Shown here in pieces: positions 60,215 through 64,000 of a stretch of DNA of 64,000 nucleotides. A program made the translations under genes and the position numbers. This DNA comes from Cordilura impudica (Eukaryota > Arthropoda > Insecta > Diptera > Scathophagidae): NCBI GenBank assembly GCA_963682025.1, contig OY821517.1, positions 232,423,081-232,487,080 of the forward strand, in the 5' to 3' direction. Within the stretch, counting starts at the first letter, position 1; every line of letters begins with the position of its first letter. The notes beneath the pieces were generated by a model. That model was not told where the DNA came from and did no database searches. It saw only the letters and a program-made list of their open reading frames with translations.

Positions 60215-62018
60215 ATGAATGTACAATCATTTTATGGTAATTTGAAATATACTGATGAAATCGCTGATGGACTTCAAAGTGATGATGAAAATATATCCGA
60301 TACCGATGAAGAAGAAGTAAGAGTCCCACTTTCTGAGCAGGACAACATTTTTGTACCGGAAACTGATGAGAGCGATTTGGAAGACCATTGTGAGAAACCT
60401 ACTACTTCAAAGAAAAAACAACCTGAAAAACCAAGAGCCCCAATTTGGAAAGAAAGTCATTTGCCTCCGTATTCGAATGATAACTTTCCATTTCAGGGAA
60501 ATACGAATCTCCCAGATATTATCGAGGAACTGGACACACCAGCAGAATTCTTGAACAGTCGAACTTATTTGCACTGCATATTGATATAAATAAACCTGCT
60601 AGTATTACAAAAAACGAAATAGAGCAATTTGTTGGTAAGTGAGACTTATATATACTATCAAAAGATGCTATAAAATATTTTTCAGGAATCGTTATATACA
60701 TGTCGTTACTGAAATTACCATCATCAAGACATTATTGGAATACGTCGATTGGCCAAGAATTTGTACGTAGCACTATGACGTGCAACAGATGGGAAGCCAT
60801 CAAGCGTTTTTTACATTTTAACAATAATGCAACTATAAGATCACCAGGTGAAACAGGATTTGACAAGCTGTTTAAAATACGACCACTTCTAAGCAAAATC
60901 CGTGAACAATTTCTGCTTATACCCAAAGAAGAATTTTTGGCAGTTGATGAGCAAATTATACCCACAAAGTGCCGGCATCACCTGAAGCAGTATAATCCAG
61001 CTAAGCCTCACAAATGGGGTTTCAACAATTTTGTTTTGAGTGGAGTTTCAGGATTCAGTTACGACTTCGATATATTTGCTGGTGCCCAAAGTGACACGTA
61101 TCCGGAGGGAGCACCTAATATGGGAGTAAGCGGAAATGTTGTTACACGACTTGCAGCAACAGTACCAAAGGGACAAAATTATAAAATATTTTTTGACAAT
61201 TGGTTCAACAGCCCTAAACTTCAAGTCCATCTAATGAAAATTGGTTTATTGTCTTTGGGCACAGTAAGAATTAATCGAGTCCCTAACTGCAAGCTCCCAT
61301 CTGAAAAGGAAATGAAAAAACTGGGTCGCGGTAGTATTGTAGAAAAAGTGACTGAAATTGAAGGAGTCAGTCTTAGCCTTGTCTCTTGGTTTGACAATAA
61401 AGTGGTTAATTTACTTTCAACTTATGTTGGAAGTCAACCTGTTTCGACAATGACTCGTTTTAGTAAGAAGGAGAAAAAGTATATTCAAATTAAATCGCCA
61501 AAGGCTGTTGGCGTCTATAATAATTACATGGGTGGAGTCGATTTACTCGATTCGTTACTTGGTCTTTATAGGATTCAAATACGTACGAAGAAATGGTATA
61601 AAAAAATTTTTTTCCATATGGTTGATATGTGCGTTGTAAATTCCTGGATTTTATGGCGTAAAAAGTCAGGAGAATACATGCCGCTTTTTGATTTCAAGCT
61701 TGCCATTGCTGAGCATTTTTGCAAGGCTGGGAAGGCCAAAAAACGTGGACGGCCAACGACCACACCATCTAACCCTTCAACACCAACGACAAGCAAAGAC
61801 TGTACTCCCAGCAGCAGCAAAAAAGGAAGATGCAAGACTTTCCATTGAATTCCGTTAGAGCTGACGGTATTGGTCATTTTCCCAAATGGATGAAAAAGAG
61901 ACAACTTTGTCAAAATAATTGCTCCTTCCGTTCCTATACTTATTGTGAGAAATGTGAAGTATTTTTGTGCTACAATGATAAGAGAAACTGTTTTACAAGT
62001 TTTCACACTGATGCATAG
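60215..62018 (+). pseudogene. piggyBac transposase, intron-containing, two frameshifts
   Basis: ATG at 60215. Residues 1-75 are acidic (SDDENISDTDEEEVRV) as in the family. A one-base shift near 60549 is needed to continue into NLFALHIDINKPASITKNEIEQFV. A short intron with consensus GTAAGT (60635) and TTTTCAG (ending 60685) leads to GIVIYMSLLKLPSSRHYW. The DDD catalytic residues are present: D at 60946-60948 (LAVDEQ), 61195-61197 (FFDNWF) and 61540-61542 (GGVDLLDS). Near 61790-61830 another shift separates the main frame from the C-terminal cysteine-rich finger (CEKCEVFLCYNDKRNCF), which ends at 62018. Catalytic core is intact, but the protein as encoded would lose its finger. Confidence 0.92.
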
Positions 62019-62021
62019 AAA

Positions 62022-62075
62022 GCCATATATGGCAATTAGAAAATACCTCTGAATGCATACAAAGCCATATATGGC
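62022..62075. repeat. piggyBac subterminal palindromes, right pair
   Basis: Two copies of GCCATATATGGC (62022-62033 and 62064-62075), each preceded by a TGCATA..AA context and about 42 bp apart. The context GCATACAAAGCC matches the extreme left end of the element. They are candidates for transposase-binding sites. Confidence 0.7.
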
Positions 62076-63797
62076 TTATTTTTTTTTCTCGTAAAATATC
62101 CAATTATAAAAATTTTTTCTTTCTAAAATATATAAATACATCCTAAATAAACACTAATTTGTCTTCTAAAAATTTTTTTCATTAAAAAATCGATGCTCAT
62201 GCAGTAGAGGGTTAAACCGTGCGATTAAAGCCGTGTCAATGCCAGTAATCAAAGAAGTAGTTTCGGGATCTTCAAAGAAACGTCTTGCTGTATTAACATC
62301 ATTTGAACTTCCATAGCCACAAAGAAGCTTATCGATAATTAGACCAAGTAGCATTTTAAATTCATCCTGAATTCTTTTCTTCTCAGTTTTTCGTATGGCG
62401 TGTAGATCAGTATTATTTTTAACTGGTATATTTTCTTGGTATTTTAGATGATATGCGAGATGCAAGCAATATTCCATAAATCGTATTCTTGCATGAAGTG
62501 GTGATATTCCAAATTTTAAAGCATTTTCATTAATAGGAATTTCATCACAACTGTTATGAAATTCTGAACTTTTCTTTCCACATATATTACATTTCCAAGT
62601 AGATGTTATATCTGTAACGGCATTGGCTACTTTCCCATCAATCATTGTAAAAAGTGGTTGAAATAACACTTTAATGACACTTCCAGATATTTCCACAAAA
62701 ACTGGAGACAATCTCTAAATTTCCTGATTTATTGAACTCAGTAAGCTTTGTGTTGTAATTTTGTCTTCCTTTGTGTACTCAAATCGGATTGGCCGACATA
62801 GAAACTTAGATCCGGGTGTTAAATTACTCCATATGTCCTGATATTCTCTCTCACTAGAAGAAGAACTTGTCTCATTATATAGCCTCATTTTTAATGGTAC
62901 TAATGATGTCATAAAAATTGTTGAAAAATCTATTTCTGAATTGCTTCCACTTGGTTGTCTATACACAGAAAATCCAGATGATCCATCGCATCCCCATTTA
63001 CATATTAACGTAACTTCTGAATTGTTGCATATTTCTATTTCTTCTTTGCTAAATGTGGGTTTTATTTTAGATGCAGTGTTTTCAAGCAGTTCCGCTAATC
63101 CAACATTTGCACTTTCAGTATTGGATTTCACATTAGATGGTAGAATTTAATTTTTTGTTTCCTTTATGGCTCTGCTGGTAGGAAAAATATCAAATCCTTT
63201 TTCTTTAAAAGCTTTTCTCAAAATCCCATATTTATTTCTTGTCACTCCCAAATTTAAAATAAGAGCTAACGCATCCTCTTCTGTAAATGATGTTGACGAT
63301 TTTGGCGTTGAAATACTGTGCACCATACGCTACAACCGCTTAGGAGATGCAGTTGGTAAAACATCTACAATTTTAGCAACTTCCTTTGGTTGCGTGCGTG
63401 TCAAGGCTGATTTAAAAGAATCCTTAATTTCATTAGGCGAATGGTTACTAATGATTTCTTCTTGTTTTTTCTTTTTTGTCCTTGATTGAACATTTTCGTA
63501 GTCCTTTTTAGGTCGACCAAATGCCTTTTTCTCAATTTGTACTGTGAGGCCCGTTTTCAACCATTCTTCATTTTTAGTCATAAACTTTGATTTTGATAAA
63601 CCCGATTGGCTAAATCTTCTTTCGTAAGCTTTGTTAAAATTTTCAACATCTTCAGATCTCACATTTAAACCGTAAGTGTTGTTAATTGTATAAAATAATT
63701 TCGAGACATTTTCCGAACGTGATGAATGAATAGTAGAATCGGAAGGATTTTCCCAAATAACTTTGCAAAGTGAATAATACTTTAATGTAACCTCCAT

Positions 63798-64000
63798 GAT
63801 AGATTATACGTAAGTGATCTTAATAAACAAGAAACTCATGGTTATATACTGAAAATACTTTTTGAAAGGTAATATATCGGGCAGGTACTTCAACCAATAC
63901 TTACATTTTGTTTTAGTGAATCCAAGGATTTGGCTTTTACCTGTTTTTTTTTGCATAAAAAGGTATTGTGAATTACAGATATTTTGCAATAGGTATCAGA
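63798..64000 (-). other. Upstream flank of the Transib gene to window edge
   Basis: A 61-codon frame (63804-63989) without recognised similarity. Likely 5' leader of the Transib transcript. The terminus with CACWRTG was not seen before the edge. Confidence 0.4.

Larger units (their letters stand above)
59800..62211 (+). mobile_element. piggyBac element inserted in the Transib gene
   Basis: 2412 bp between TTAA target duplications (59796-59799; 62212-62215). Termini CCCTATACCGCATAC and, at the right end on the minus strand, CCCTCTACTGCATGA are imperfect inverted repeats of about 15 bp. TTAA plus CCC is diagnostic of piggyBac. It carries its own transposase on the plus strand, opposite to the Transib gene. 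Subterminal GCCATATATGGC palindromes lie near both ends. Confidence 0.95.
59351..63797 (-). pseudogene. RAG1-like Transib transposase, split by piggyBac, three nonsense codons
   Basis: Without the insertion the frame has 676 codons. N-terminal part: GRPKKDYENVQSRTKKKKQ. Core motifs line up with RAG1: D271 (CKWGCDGSSG; RAG1 D600, codon 62985-62987), D387 (FTMIDGKVAN; D708, codon 62637-62639), C403/C406 (KCNICG; C727/C730), H571/H576 (VHKVLAHG; H937/H942) and E597 (TEEAQEAINRD; E962, codon 59591-59593). All are retained. Premature stops: TAG 63330-63332 (residue 156), TAA 63147-63149 (217), TAG 62715-62717 (361), all in one frame with no indels. The piggyBac lies at TTAA between F528 and V530; the flanking host bases are in frame. 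The role would be cut-and-paste of Transib ends. It is dead as it stands. Length and motif order fit Transib; a host-domesticated copy is less likely. Confidence 0.85.
57735..64000 (-). mobile_element. Transib (RAG1-related) transposon, right part beyond window
   Basis: The left terminus is CACAGTGGTTCAAAACC at 57735. Transib terminal repeats begin CACWRTG, the ancestor of the V(D)J recombination-signal heptamer. A minus-strand transposase frame spans 63797-59351 and is interrupted by a piggyBac element. The opposite terminus was not found before 64000. If TGATG (57730-57734) is one copy of a 5-bp target duplication, the other should flank the missing end. Confidence 0.75.

Overview
The window is AT-rich eukaryotic DNA, best explained as a transposon-crowded intron of a dipteran fly. 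The evidence is one intact exon of a nicotinic acetylcholine receptor alpha subunit (49388-49503, + strand), a dipteran-style transposon set (copia, BEL/Pao, jockey-like and RNase H-bearing non-LTR elements, hAT, PIF/Harbinger, Tc1, piggyBac, Transib), and mini-me/DINE-like repeats with GTCY microsatellite cores. I found no rRNA, tRNA, CRISPR array or prokaryotic operon. Species cannot be named from the sequence alone.

Layout: 1-9.4 kb is an AAATTA hexamer satellite, open at the left edge, with a decayed A-rich shoulder to 9.9 kb. 10.6-11.6 kb is a GTCY repeat carrying a small TA-flanked MITE. 12.1-12.9 kb is a broken hAT transposase. 15.0-17.8 kb is a decayed RNase H-bearing non-LTR retrotransposon between two 59-bp direct repeats. 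18.7-19.3 kb is a PIF/Harbinger fragment. 19.4-21.9 kb is a jockey-like element whose 591-codon frame has lost the reverse transcriptase core. 22.9-24.7 kb is a MITE split by a second GTCY repeat, followed by an unknown zinc-finger reading frame. 27.8-31.1 kb is a ~495-bp satellite array that reverses orientation near 30.38 kb. 32.9-38.8 kb is a BEL/Pao element (minus strand, nearly identical LTRs, 5-bp target duplication) inside an older LTR, itself inside a Tc1 remnant. 41.7-46.0 kb is a copia element inserted into an old gypsy gag. 49.4 kb is the receptor exon. 50.3-50.8 kb is a second copy of the split MITE. 52.7-56.3 kb is an older copia relic and 56.3-57.7 kb an old BEL relic.

The most striking locus is 57.7-64.0 kb: a Transib (RAG1-related) transposon. 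A terminus starting CACAGTG, identical to the V(D)J recombination-signal heptamer, lies at 57735. A minus-strand transposase frame (63797 to 59351) keeps the RAG1-like catalytic D-D-E positions and the CxxC...HxxxxH zinc ligands, but has three nonsense codons. A 2412-bp piggyBac element (59800-62211) sits in this gene at a TTAA; the target bases show that the reading frame was continuous before the insertion.

The elements do not form a pathway. They record successive insertions: piggyBac into Transib, which abuts the BEL relic; copia into gypsy; BEL into an LTR into Tc1; GTCY repeat into MITE. Several lesions are single-base changes in homopolymer runs, so some frameshifts could be assembly errors rather than biology.
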